Source: JADJPO01 sp963724535 (GTDB taxonomy: Bacteria; Actinomycetota; Actinomycetes; Actinomycetales; Kineosporiaceae). From it: 64,000 bases of DNA. The stretch covers positions 186,001 to 250,000 of the forward strand of contig CAVRVD010000016.1 of NCBI GenBank assembly GCA_963724535.1, in the 5' to 3' direction. Made by a program: the position numbers and the translations under genes. The notes below the pieces were generated by a model. The model saw nothing but the letters and a program-made list of their open reading frames with translations. It was not told the origin of the DNA and searched no databases. Every line of letters starts with the position of its first letter. Position 1 is the stretch's first letter. This document shows positions 24,771-32,252 of this stretch, piece by piece.

Positions 24771-24987
24771 GATCGGCGCGGACGGCGGCGACTGCGGCCT
24801 TCGAGGGGATACGGCCACCGGAGCGACCACCAGCCCGGTCAAGCACCTCCTCCAGAGTGGGTTCGCTGGCCTCCCGGATCAGCCGCGCCCTCAGGTACTC
24901 CTGCAGCGATTGGTGCGCGGCGGCGGCCCGCTGTCGCAGCACCTGGTGTGTCTCATCCGGTACGTCCTTGATCTGAATGCTCGGCAT
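24757..24987 (-). CDS. vapB: FitA/VapB-like ribbon-helix-helix antitoxin
   Basis: This 76-residue protein has an N-terminal MPSIQIKDVPDETHQVLRQR ribbon-helix-helix of the FitA type and a C-terminal tail with GRIPSKAAVAAVRADRDRR. The ATG at 24987 has no Shine-Dalgarno sequence. A CATAAT box (24999-24994 on the minus strand) lies 6 bases upstream, so a leaderless transcript is likely. It pairs with the downstream PIN toxin. Confidence 0.88.
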   Translation of the reverse strand: MPSIQIKDVPDETHQVLRQRAAAAHQSLQEYLRARLIREASEPTLEEVLDRAGGRSGGRIPSKAAVAAVRADRDRR

Positions 24988-24988
24988 G

Positions 24989-25015
24989 GCGCCATTATGG
25001 CGCTGGTGGCGCCAC
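24989..25015 (-). promoter_or_regulatory. Candidate operator of the second vapBC pair
   Basis: gcgccat (24989-24995) and atggcgc (24997-25003) form a 7-base inverted repeat around one base, followed by the perfect palindrome gtggcgccac (25006-25015). The first palindrome covers the presumed -10 box, a natural site for autorepression. Confidence 0.55.
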
Positions 25016-25226
25016 AATGCCACTACTCGCCTCCTCGTGGCGGTGGCGGCCTCGGCCCTGGCGGTGCCCTCGGCTGGTACCTGGCTCACGGTCCAAGCAA
25101 CCGCCCGCCCAGGATCACGACGCTTCGGGCGGGTCGAGCGGGGAGCGGCGTACCGCCACGACCTCGGGATGCGGCGTGGCTCGGTCCGCCACCGCTGCGG
25201 TGTCTGCGTGGCGTGCTGGCTGTCTG
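25016..25226. other. No intact gene seen
   Basis: Open frames exist on both strands but none has a ribosome site or a recognisable protein pattern. The stretch separates the second vapBC operator from the glycosyltransferase remnant. Confidence 0.4.
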
Positions 25227-25394
25227 GCCCACTACCTGCTGGGCCTGTGGGTGAGCCTTGCCGGTGATCGGAAGTCTCGAGCCTTGCGTAGGACGGGCTA
25301 CTTCATCGGGCAAGTGGTTCTGATGCCGGTCTTCGCCGCCATGGAATGGGCCGCCGTCCGTCGCTCCGCCAGCCGTCCCTCACCTGGGCTCTGA
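25227..25394 (+). pseudogene. Fragment of a GT2 glycosyltransferase C-terminus
   Basis: The plus-strand frame encodes AHYLLGLWVSLAGDRKSRAL followed by RRTGYFIGQVVLMPVFAAME, which resembles the last membrane helices of actinobacterial family 2 glycosyltransferases (TGYF.GQ...MPVFA..E). The catalytic domain is absent upstream. I read it as a decayed remnant. Confidence 0.4.
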
Positions 25395-25584
25395 TCGGGC
25401 AGGGTTGCGGCGAGGCGGTGGTGGAGGCACTGTGAGCCGCCGCCTGTTCCACAAGCGCGTCAGTCTCGGCGAGTGCAGGTGCGCGGTGAGGCACGCCTGC
25501 GCCGGGCAGTCGAGCACAGGGCTGATCGAGGGCGCTGACGGGGTGGGCACGACCTGACCTTCGTCGCCTACCTGATGAGGCGTG
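25395..25584. other. Intergenic, nothing recognised
   Basis: There is no frame with a start signal and no clear repeat. It ends at the convergent-side stop of the tautomerase gene. Confidence 0.4.
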
Positions 25585-26058
25585 TCATGACGAGCCGTCG
25601 CTCGGGCCCGCACCCGGTTCGCCGAGAGCGCGAAGGTACTCGCGGTCGGCCGTAGCGAACTCCGCCAGCCACGCCGGCTCCTGGCCGGCGTCGGGCAGGA
25701 CCCTGCCGAACTCGACCATCTGCTCCGGGGGTAGGTCGATCAGGTAGACCCACACTCCGCGGGGCGCCATCTCGACGACCCGGGCCACGGTCGCGGCGAG
25801 CTCGGTGGCCAGACGCCGCTTCAGGTCGGGCCCCCGGCTGCCGCCGCGGATCGTCCCGGACACGAAGACCAGGTCGTCCTGCAGCGGCCGTCCGCCCAGG
25901 AACCGGTGGCCGGGGCGGACCTCGTCGACGACGACCTGGGCGAACCACGTCGGCGCCCCCGTGACCTGCGCGTGGGTCTGGGTGATGGCCGCGGCCAGCG
26001 CCGACCTGGCGTCGGCGTCGAGGCGTCCCTGCGCGACCTGCACGGTGTAGGTGGGCAT
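25585..26058 (-). CDS. Tautomerase-superfamily protein (cis-CaaD-like)
   Basis: This 157-residue protein begins MPTYTVQVAQGRL, so Pro1, the catalytic base of the tautomerase superfamily, is exposed after Met removal. The length and the two-part organisation fit the cis-3-chloroacrylate dehalogenase/Tautomerase_3 group rather than the 62-residue 4-OT type. The segments FAQVVVDEVRPGHRFLGG and GVWVYLIDLPPEQMVEFG lie where active-site Arg/Glu residues are expected. The substrate is unknown. TAGCCT on the minus strand (26071-26066) lies 7 bases before the ATG, a leaderless start. Confidence 0.82.
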   Translation of the reverse strand: MPTYTVQVAQGRLDADARSALAAAITQTHAQVTGAPTWFAQVVVDEVRPGHRFLGGRPLQDDLVFVSGTIRGGSRGPDLKRRLATELAATVARVVEMAPRGVWVYLIDLPPEQMVEFGRVLPDAGQEPAWLAEFATADREYLRALGEPGAGPSDGSS

Positions 26059-26213
26059 GGCGGCAAGGCTAGGACGGCGGCCAATGGCCGCGCCGGCTGG
26101 GACCGGCGGACGACACCCTTGCTAGCGTCCGCGTAGACCCTGCCGATCCGTTCCGTCGTCCGAAGTCTCGTCCGAAGCGTCATCCGATCCGTCGGGTGAG
26201 GAGCCCTGCCCAG

Positions 26214-27497
26214 ATGTCCCGCCGCGTGCTGGCAGCCCTGGTCGGTGCCGCACTGCTCGCTGCTGCCTGCACGGGCGACGGGGGCGGCGGTGCTCAGGCA
26301 TCGGGCGCCGCCGCGCCTGGCGAGCCCGGGCGACCGGGCGCCGACGTCCCGGCCCGCAGTGCGGCGGACCTGGTGATCTGGAGCGGACCGGCGCACGCTG
26401 CGGCGATCGAGGCGGTGGCCCAGGGCTTCGGCTCCGAGCGCGGGGTCACCGCCGACGTCCAGGTCGTCCGGGGTGATCTACGGGCCGCCGTCATCTCCGC
26501 CGACGCCGCGGGCGCCGGCCCGGACGCGGTTGCCGGCCCCCACAACTGGATCGGTGACCTGGCGGCCGGCGGAACGATCGCACCGCTGCGCCTGCCGGCC
26601 GACACCCTGGCCGGCTACGCCGACCTCACTGTCGACGCAACCACCTACGACGGCGCCCTCTACGCGCTGCCCTACGGCTTCGAGGTGCTCGCCCTGTTCC
26701 GCAACACCGCCGCGGTCCCCGCCGCTCCGAGAACCCTGGACGAGGCGGTCAGCGCCGGGCAGTCCGCTGTCGACGCCGGTGTGGTCGAGTCGGCGCTCAG
26801 CCTGCGGCAGGGGCCGCAGGGCGACGCCTACTTCATGCAGCCACTGCTCACCTCGATGGGCGGCTACCTGTTCGGCACCACCGCATCAGGCGGCTACGAC
26901 CCGGGCGACCTCGGGATCGGCGGCCCCGGGTCGATCGCCGCGGCGCGTCGGATCCATGAGCTCGGCGAGCAGGGGTCCGGCGTGCTGCGCCGTTCGATCG
27001 GCGAGGACACCGCAGACGACCTCTTCGCCCAGGGCAAGGCGGCCTTCCTGATCTCCGGCCCCTGGGTCCTCAAGCCGGTCCGGGCGGGCGGTATCCGGTA
27101 CGCGATCAGCACGATCCCGCCGTTCGCCGGGCAGCAGCCGGCTCGGTCGTTGGCCGTGGTCCAGTCCCTCTACGTGACGACGAGCGGTCGCCACCGCCGG
27201 CTCGCCGAGGAGTTCGTGGCCACCGTCGCGAGCGACCGACGGGTCATGCGCACGCTGTACGACGGCACCGCCCTGACCCCGGCGATGACCGCCGTGGCCG
27301 AGGCGGTCGGCTCCACAGACGCCGACGTCCGGGCCTTCGCCCAGGCCGGCAGGAGCGCCGAGCCGATGCCCTCGATTCCGGCGATGAACCAGGTCTGGGG
27401 GCCGCTGGGGGAGGCCTACGCCGCGATCATCGGCGGTGCCGACCCGGAGCGGACGATGCGACAGGCCGGCATCACGATCGCCGCGGCGATCGACTGA
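26214..27497 (+). CDS. ABC transporter substrate-binding lipoprotein (sugar type)
   Basis: This protein of about 427 residues has a signal peptide with lipobox LLAAAC (Cys near residue 19), then a Gly/Ala linker and a type-1 sugar-binding fold: DLVIWSGPAHAAAIEAVAQG, TYDGALYALPYGFEVLALFR, and QGKAAFLISGPWVLKPV. ATG 26214 is preferred over the GTG at 26196 because gtgaggag lies 10 bases upstream. It resembles maltose/maltodextrin-binding proteins. No permease or ATPase is nearby, so it must use distant partners or act as a sensor. Confidence 0.88.
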   Translation: MSRRVLAALVGAALLAAACTGDGGGGAQASGAAAPGEPGRPGADVPARSAADLVIWSGPAHAAAIEAVAQGFGSERGVTADVQVVRGDLRAAVISADAAGAGPDAVAGPHNWIGDLAAGGTIAPLRLPADTLAGYADLTVDATTYDGALYALPYGFEVLALFRNTAAVPAAPRTLDEAVSAGQSAVDAGVVESALSLRQGPQGDAYFMQPLLTSMGGYLFGTTASGGYDPGDLGIGGPGSIAAARRIHELGEQGSGVLRRSIGEDTADDLFAQGKAAFLISGPWVLKPVRAGGIRYAISTIPPFAGQQPARSLAVVQSLYVTTSGRHRRLAEEFVATVASDRRVMRTLYDGTALTPAMTAVAEAVGSTDADVRAFAQAGRSAEPMPSIPAMNQVWGPLGEAYAAIIGGADPERTMRQAGITIAAAID

Positions 27498-27530
27498 GCC
27501 GTGCCCGGGACGACGACGTCGCCCTCGCAG

Positions 27531-27544
27531 TACCCCCTGGGGTA
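27531..27544 (+). promoter_or_regulatory. CsoR/CstR-type operator
   Basis: taccccctggggta is a near-perfect palindrome of the type bound by CsoR-family repressors (TACCCC..GGGGTA). It covers the -35 region of the promoter whose -10 box TAGGCT (27550-27555) lies 7 bases before the rhodanese start. Confidence 0.65.
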
Positions 27545-27562
27545 TCTGCTAGGCTGGTTCGC

Positions 27563-27973
27563 GTGATTCGACGACCCACGCCGTCCATCCGTCGCGCGGC
27601 CGCCGTCCCCCGACTGCTCGTCGCGCTCGCCGCCGCACTGCTCACCCTGACCTGGCTGACCGGCTGCCAGTCCACCGCCAGCGCGCCGGCGGCGCCCGCC
27701 GCCTCGGCCGACTACGCGGCCGTCATCGACGTGCGCACCCCGGCCGAGTTCGGTGACGGGCACGTCGAGGGCGCCCAGAACATCGACGTCAACGCCTCCG
27801 GCTTCGACGAGGCGATCGCCGCCCTGCCTGACTCCGGCACCTATCTGGTGTACTGCCGCAGTGGCAACCGGTCCGCCCAGGCCGCCGATCGGATGCGCCA
27901 GGCGGGTCTGGAGGTCGTCGACGGCGGCGGCCTCGACGACATGCGCGACGCCGGGTACCCGTTCACCTCCTGA
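27563..27973 (+). CDS. Rhodanese-domain lipoprotein
   Basis: This 136-residue protein has an N-terminal signal with lipobox LTWLTGC (Cys near 35), then a single rhodanese domain: AVIDVRTPAEFGDGHVEGA, the active-site loop YCRSGNRSAQAA with Cys near 98, and GLDDMRDAGYPF. It is a sulfurtransferase-type protein tethered outside the membrane, likely for persulfide or thiosulfate handling. The GTG start is leaderless. A CsoR/CstR-like palindrome in the promoter suggests control by copper or persulfide; no csoR-family gene is in the window. Confidence 0.88.
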   Translation: MIRRPTPSIRRAAAVPRLLVALAAALLTLTWLTGCQSTASAPAAPAASADYAAVIDVRTPAEFGDGHVEGAQNIDVNASGFDEAIAALPDSGTYLVYCRSGNRSAQAADRMRQAGLEVVDGGGLDDMRDAGYPFTS

Positions 27974-28031
27974 CCGCCGCTGCCGATCGCTGTAGATCGT
28001 CAGTCCCCCCGAAGGACCCAAGGAGTCGTCC

Positions 28032-28196
28032 ATGTGCAGCCCCGCCACCTGTCGGACCTGCGGCAAGGCCACCTACACCGGCTGCGGCGCCCACGTCGAG
28101 CAGGTGCTACGCAGCGTCTCGAAGCCCGACCGTTGCTCGTGCAGCCCCGAGCAGCGCAACACCGGCGGGTTCTTCAGCCGGCTGTTCGGTCGCTGA
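28032..28196 (+). CDS. Small cysteine-rich protein (54 aa)
   Basis: An aaggag site precedes the ATG of a 54-residue frame. The product starts MCSPATCRTCGKATYTGCGA and has a CSC motif before a GGFFSRLFGR tail. It resembles a small actinobacterial Cys-rich family (MC.P..C.TCGK...GCG.HV) with a likely zinc site; function is unknown. It follows the rhodanese gene by 58 bases and precedes a strong terminator, so the two may form one transcript. Confidence 0.75.
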   Translation: MCSPATCRTCGKATYTGCGAHVEQVLRSVSKPDRCSCSPEQRNTGGFFSRLFGR

Positions 28197-28240
28197 CCCA
28201 CCCCGACGCACCAGCGCCACCCACTCCACCGGTCGGATCG

Positions 28241-28281
28241 CGACGGTCCGGCCCCCGACACCACGGGGGGCCGGACCGTCG
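28241..28281 (+). terminator. Strong terminator hairpin
   Basis: The 16-base arm cgacggtccggccccc (28241-28256) is a perfect reverse complement of 28266-28281 with a 9-base loop, followed by tgttgt. It closes the rhodanese/Cys-rich transcript. Confidence 0.8.
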
Positions 28282-28409
28282 TGTTGTCCGCTAGGTCGAC
28301 CTTCACCAGGTCGAGGGTCCGTCGATCGGCTCAATGATGAGCCGCGACGCGCCGAGAACAGGGCCACAGACGTCACGCTGCACGCGCAGCTGAACAGGAG
28401 GCCCCTGCC

Positions 28410-28784
28410 ATGGCATCGATTCTGGTCGTCGACGACGACCCGGACATCTGCGCGCTCCTGGAGTTCAAGCTTCAGGGCAGCGGCCACCAGGTGAGCGTCG
28501 AGCACGACGGTGAGGCCGCGCTCGCCGCGCTGGAGTCCAGCGACGTCGACCTGGTGCTGCTGGACTGGATGATGCCGCGGATGGGCGGCCTCGAGGTGTG
28601 CCTGGCCATGCGGGCCGACGAGCGGTTGTCCCGGATCCCGGTGCTGATGCTCACCGCCAAGGCCCAGGAGGCCGACGTCCAGCGGGGGCTTTCAGCCGGT
28701 GCCGACGACTACATCCTCAAGCCGTTCAGCCCGCGCGAGGTGGCTGCGCGCATCGACGCCTCCCTGGCTCGTGCGACCCGTTGA
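28410..28784 (+). CDS. Single-domain response regulator (CheY-like)
   Basis: This 124-residue receiver has the acidic pocket VVDDDPD, phospho-acceptor Asp52 in VLLDWMMPRMGG, the Thr in MLTAKA, and the conserved Lys in YILKPFS. There is no output domain. Its last 14 bases overlap the HEAT-repeat gene start, and the run of coupled genes continues to the hybrid kinase, so it is likely a phosphorelay carrier or an allosteric switch for the polysaccharide machinery. Confidence 0.92.
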   Translation: MASILVVDDDPDICALLEFKLQGSGHQVSVEHDGEAALAALESSDVDLVLLDWMMPRMGGLEVCLAMRADERLSRIPVLMLTAKAQEADVQRGLSAGADDYILKPFSPREVAARIDASLARATR

Positions 28785-29901
28785 GCCGGTCGGCCTGGCC
28801 TTCGTCACCGTTCTGACCCAGTCCCTCGTCCTGGTCGTCGTCGTCATGGTGGCGCTCACCGTGGCGGTCCGGGCCCGGCGCCGACGGGCCGATGCGCGGC
28901 GCCGCGCCGCCGAGCGGGTGGCCAGACCGGTACTGATGCAGGTCCTGGCCGGACGCGACGACGACGAGGGCGGCGCCACAGACGGCGCCCTCGAGGAACA
29001 CGCCGTCGAGGAGCACATCGGTCCCTACCTGGAGGCGATGGCCGCCGGCCTGGCCGCGAAGCTGCGCGGCGCCGACCGCGCCGCCCTGGTCGAGCTGCTG
29101 GACCGGCGCGGCAGCCTGGACCGGGCCATGCGCCAGACCCGGTCACTGCGCCCCGTCCGGCGGCTCCAGGCGGTCGAGCTGCTCGGGGAGCTCGGCGCCG
29201 ACCGCGCGGTACCGGACCTGGCCGCCCGGCTGGACGACCCGGACGGCGAGGTGCGCCGCGCGGCCGTCCGCGCCCTCGGCCGCACCGCCTCGCCGGACGC
29301 GGTCCCGGCCCTGCTCGCCCTGCTCGAGCCCGGTGGCCGGTCGATGTCCGGCCACTACGTCACCCTGGCCCTGCTGCGGATCGGCCCGGCCGCCGTCCCC
29401 GCACTGGTCACCGCAGTGTCCGGCGCCGGCCCGCACGGTCGGGCCGCGGCGGCCCTGGTGCTCGGTTGGCTCGGCGAGCCCGCCGGGGTGGCCGCGTTGC
29501 GCTGCGCGCTCAGCGACCCCCATCCGCCGGTCCGGGCCGCGGCGCTGGAGGCGCTGGGTCGGATCGGGATGCCCGGTGCCGCCGACGACATGGCCGCGCT
29601 GACCACCCCGGACCACCCCGAACCGGTCCGGCTGGCCGCCGTGCAGGCCCTCGGCCGCCTCGGCGACCCGAGGGTGGTCGAGGACCTGGCGGCCCTGCTG
29701 GGCGAGTCGCTCCTGATCAGCCGCACCGTCGCCGAGGCGTTGCTGCGGATCGGTCCGGAGGGTCGGGCACGCCTGGCCGAGCGCCGCGACCTGCCCGAGG
29801 CCCGCGAGCTGCTCGCGCGCTCCGACCCGGACCGGCACCCGACAACGGACGGACCCGACGCCGCGCCGGACCCGGTCGGCAAGGAGCTGAGCACGCTATG
29901 A
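28771..29901 (+). CDS. Membrane-anchored HEAT-repeat protein
   Basis: This 376-residue protein has one N-terminal transmembrane helix (about 8-30, AFVTVLTQSLVLVVVVMVAL), a basic stretch (RARRRRADARRRAAERVA), then at least five HEAT repeats such as RRLQAVELLGELGADRAVPD and VRRAAVRALGRTASPDAVPA. HEAT solenoids bind other proteins. GTG 28771 is chosen because it begins just before the helix and overlaps the receiver gene; the frame stays open upstream. It is coupled to the GT2 gene by an ATGA overlap, suggesting a scaffold or regulator of the synthase. Confidence 0.85.
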   Translation: MRPVEPVGLAFVTVLTQSLVLVVVVMVALTVAVRARRRRADARRRAAERVARPVLMQVLAGRDDDEGGATDGALEEHAVEEHIGPYLEAMAAGLAAKLRGADRAALVELLDRRGSLDRAMRQTRSLRPVRRLQAVELLGELGADRAVPDLAARLDDPDGEVRRAAVRALGRTASPDAVPALLALLEPGGRSMSGHYVTLALLRIGPAAVPALVTAVSGAGPHGRAAAALVLGWLGEPAGVAALRCALSDPHPPVRAAALEALGRIGMPGAADDMAALTTPDHPEPVRLAAVQALGRLGDPRVVEDLAALLGESLLISRTVAEALLRIGPEGRARLAERRDLPEARELLARSDPDRHPTTDGPDAAPDPVGKELSTL

Positions 29902-31325
29902 GCTGGAACCTCTCCGGCGTTGTCATCGCCTTCAACTGGCTGGTCCTCGGCTACGCCCTGGCGATCGCCGCCACCCAGCTGCTGCTGCTGGGCGGGTCTG
30001 CTGTGAGCCTGACCCGGACCCTGCGGCGCACCACCCCCAGCCGCACCGACGACATCTTCGCCCACCCGGGCACCCCGGGGCTGTCCGTGCTGGTCGCGGC
30101 ATACAACGAGGAGGCGACGATCGTCGAGTGCCTGCGATCGGTACTCGCTCAGCGCTACCCCGAGCTGGAGGTGGTCGTCGTCGAGGACGGTTCGACCGAC
30201 TCAACCTTCCAGGTCATCGCCGAGGCCTTCGACCTGGTGGAGGTGGAACGGGCGACGGCGGACGACGTGCCCACGGCCGGCGCCGTGCTCTCCGTGCACG
30301 CCCCCCGCGGCGGCGGCCCGCTGGTCGTGGTCCGCAAGGAGAACGCCGGCCGGGTCGCCGATGCGCTGAACGTCGCGATCAACGTCGCCCGGATGCCGCT
30401 GGTGTGCACCCTGGACGCCGACAGCGTGCTCGACCCCGACGCGCTGCTGCACGTCGTGCGGCCCCTGGTCGAGCGGCCCGGCAAGGTGCTCGCCGCCGGG
30501 GGAGTGGTCCGCCCCTCCAACGGGATGCGGCTGCGTCGCGGCACCGTCGAGTCGGTCGAGCTGCCCCGACGGATGCTGGTCCGCGCCCAGATCGTGGAGT
30601 ACCTGCGGGCCTTCATGCTCGGCCGGATCGGCTGGACCTCGCTCAACGGTCTGCTGATCATCTCCGGCGCCTTCGGCGCCTACCGGCGCTGCGACATCGT
30701 GGACGTCGGTGGGCTGCAGCGGGACAGCCTCGGTCAGGACGCCGACCTGGTGGCCACCCTGCACCGGCTGGCCCGGCGCAAGCGAGAACGCGGCTACCGA
30801 ATGATGGTGGTGCCGCAGGCGGTCTGCTGGACCGAGGTGCCCCAGCACCGGCGGGACCTGCGCCGCCAGCGCCGCCGGTGGGCGCACGGTTTGGCCCAGG
30901 TGCTCACCCGGCACCGCGGCGCCATGCTGAACCCCCGCTACGGCCGGTTCGGGATGGTGGTGCTGCCCTACCACCTGCTGTTCGAGCTGCTCGGGCCGGT
31001 GGTCGAGGTGCTCGGTCTGCCTGCGGTGCTCGCCGCCTGGTGGCTCGGTCTGCTCAACCCGGTCTACGCGCTGGCCGTGTTCGGCCTCGCCGTGGGCTTC
31101 GGACTGCTGGTCTCGGTAGCTGCCGTGCTGGCCGACGAGGCGATCGGCGAGCACTACAGCCGCTGGCGCGACCTTCCGGCCCTCGTGCTGGCCGCGCTGT
31201 GGGAGACCACCGTGCTGCGCATCCAGCTGTCGTGGTGGCGTGCCCAGGGCCTGCTCAACGCGCTGCTGCGCCGCGGCACCACCTGGACGGCGATCCCCCG
31301 CGCCGGGTTCTCCCGGGCCCGGTGA
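29898..31325 (+). CDS. Processive family 2 glycosyltransferase (polysaccharide synthase)
   Basis: This 475-residue membrane glycosyltransferase has a first helix (about 10-32) followed by a GT-A domain with SVLVAAYNEEATIVECLRS, VVEDGSTDSTF, TLDADSVLDPDA (metal DxD), a GQDADLV acceptor-binding Asp, and the QRRRWAHG (QxxRW) motif of processive synthases. Three or four C-terminal helices then form the translocation channel. This layout is shared by poly-N-acetylglucosamine (PgaC/IcaA), hyaluronan and cellulose synthases; the QRRRWAHG form is closest in my judgement to PgaC. A polysaccharide deacetylase at the end of the locus supports a GlcNAc polymer. Sugar identity is inferred. Confidence 0.88.
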   Translation: MSWNLSGVVIAFNWLVLGYALAIAATQLLLLGGSAVSLTRTLRRTTPSRTDDIFAHPGTPGLSVLVAAYNEEATIVECLRSVLAQRYPELEVVVVEDGSTDSTFQVIAEAFDLVEVERATADDVPTAGAVLSVHAPRGGGPLVVVRKENAGRVADALNVAINVARMPLVCTLDADSVLDPDALLHVVRPLVERPGKVLAAGGVVRPSNGMRLRRGTVESVELPRRMLVRAQIVEYLRAFMLGRIGWTSLNGLLIISGAFGAYRRCDIVDVGGLQRDSLGQDADLVATLHRLARRKRERGYRMMVVPQAVCWTEVPQHRRDLRRQRRRWAHGLAQVLTRHRGAMLNPRYGRFGMVVLPYHLLFELLGPVVEVLGLPAVLAAWWLGLLNPVYALAVFGLAVGFGLLVSVAAVLADEAIGEHYSRWRDLPALVLAALWETTVLRIQLSWWRAQGLLNALLRRGTTWTAIPRAGFSRAR

Positions 31326-31388
31326 GCTGGGTGCCGCACTGATCGGGCCGCTCAGGTCGGTGCCGTTGCTGCCGACGGGGTCCGGCAA

Positions 31389-32252
31389 GTGCGGACGGAC
31401 CGCACGCACGACTGCGCCGAGGTGAGCACGGTGGACACGACCGCGGTGCCGGAGGACTGCCCGAGCGGAGACCACCGCTGTCGGGAGCAGGTCGCCGCCC
31501 GGCTCGGGGCGGTCGAGGCGGCCGCCGCCGAGCTGGAACGCCTGCGACACGACCTCGTCAGCACCGTCAACCACGAGCTGCGCACACCCCTGAGCAACAT
31601 CCTCGGGTACTGCGAGCTGCTCGGTGAACGGGCCGATCTGCCCCCTGCCGCACAGTCGATGGTGGACGTGATCGACCGGAACAGCCAGCGGCTCGTGGCG
31701 CTGATCACCGACCTGTTACTGCTCGCCGACCTGGACGCCGGGGCCACCGCGGGCACCTGGCAGCCGGTCGACCTCGCCGAGGTGCTGTCCTCGGTGGCCG
31801 AGCGGGTCGGCCCGCTGGGGGCCGGGGCCGGGATCACCGTGTCCGTCGACGTCGTCGTGCCCGGCCCGCAGGTGGTGGGTGACCGCAACCAGCTGGAGCG
31901 GGCGGTGCATCATCTGGCCGCCAACGCGGTGAAGTTCGCCGTCGGGGGTCGCTGGGTGCTGCTGCGCGCCAAGGCGGGGCCGGACGGGGTGGTGGTCGAG
32001 GTCAGCGATGACGGCGAGGGCATCGACCCGAGCGAGCTGCCGCACCTGCTCACCCGGTTCGCCCGCGCCCAGCGCGCCCGCACCGACCAGGTGCCCGGCG
32101 CGGGTATCGGGCTGTCGGTGGCGAACTCCGTGGCCGAGCACCACGGCGGCCGACTCACCTTGGACTCCTGCCCGGGGCGGGGCACCACGGCCCGGATGGT
32201 GCTGCCGGAGAGATCAAGTCTGGCCCCGGACCTGTCGACGTCGTCCAGGTGA
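31389..32252 (+). CDS. Soluble sensor histidine kinase
   Basis: This protein of about 287 residues has no transmembrane segment and no PAS domain. A short N-terminal coil leads to the H-box STVNHELRTPLSNILGY (His near 62), then an N box HHLAANAVKFA, a G1 box VSDDGEGID, and a G2 box GAGIGLSVA. Either GTG 31389 or GTG 31422 could be the start; neither has a strong ribosome site. Its stop overlaps the hybrid-kinase start in a GTGA. It would phosphorylate one of the stand-alone receivers in the locus. Confidence 0.88.
   Translation: MRTDRTHDCAEVSTVDTTAVPEDCPSGDHRCREQVAARLGAVEAAAAELERLRHDLVSTVNHELRTPLSNILGYCELLGERADLPPAAQSMVDVIDRNSQRLVALITDLLLLADLDAGATAGTWQPVDLAEVLSSVAERVGPLGAGAGITVSVDVVVPGPQVVGDRNQLERAVHHLAANAVKFAVGGRWVLLRAKAGPDGVVVEVSDDGEGIDPSELPHLLTRFARAQRARTDQVPGAGIGLSVANSVAEHHGGRLTLDSCPGRGTTARMVLPERSSLAPDLSTSSR

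Noticed and set aside
24186..24971. A 261-codon plus-strand frame across the second vapBC pair
   Set aside because: It is antisense to two proteins with complete family motifs and operon structure.
22361..25584. Integrated phage or genomic island using tRNA-fMet as attachment site
   Set aside because: No integrase gene and no repeat of the tRNA 3' end were found downstream in this window.
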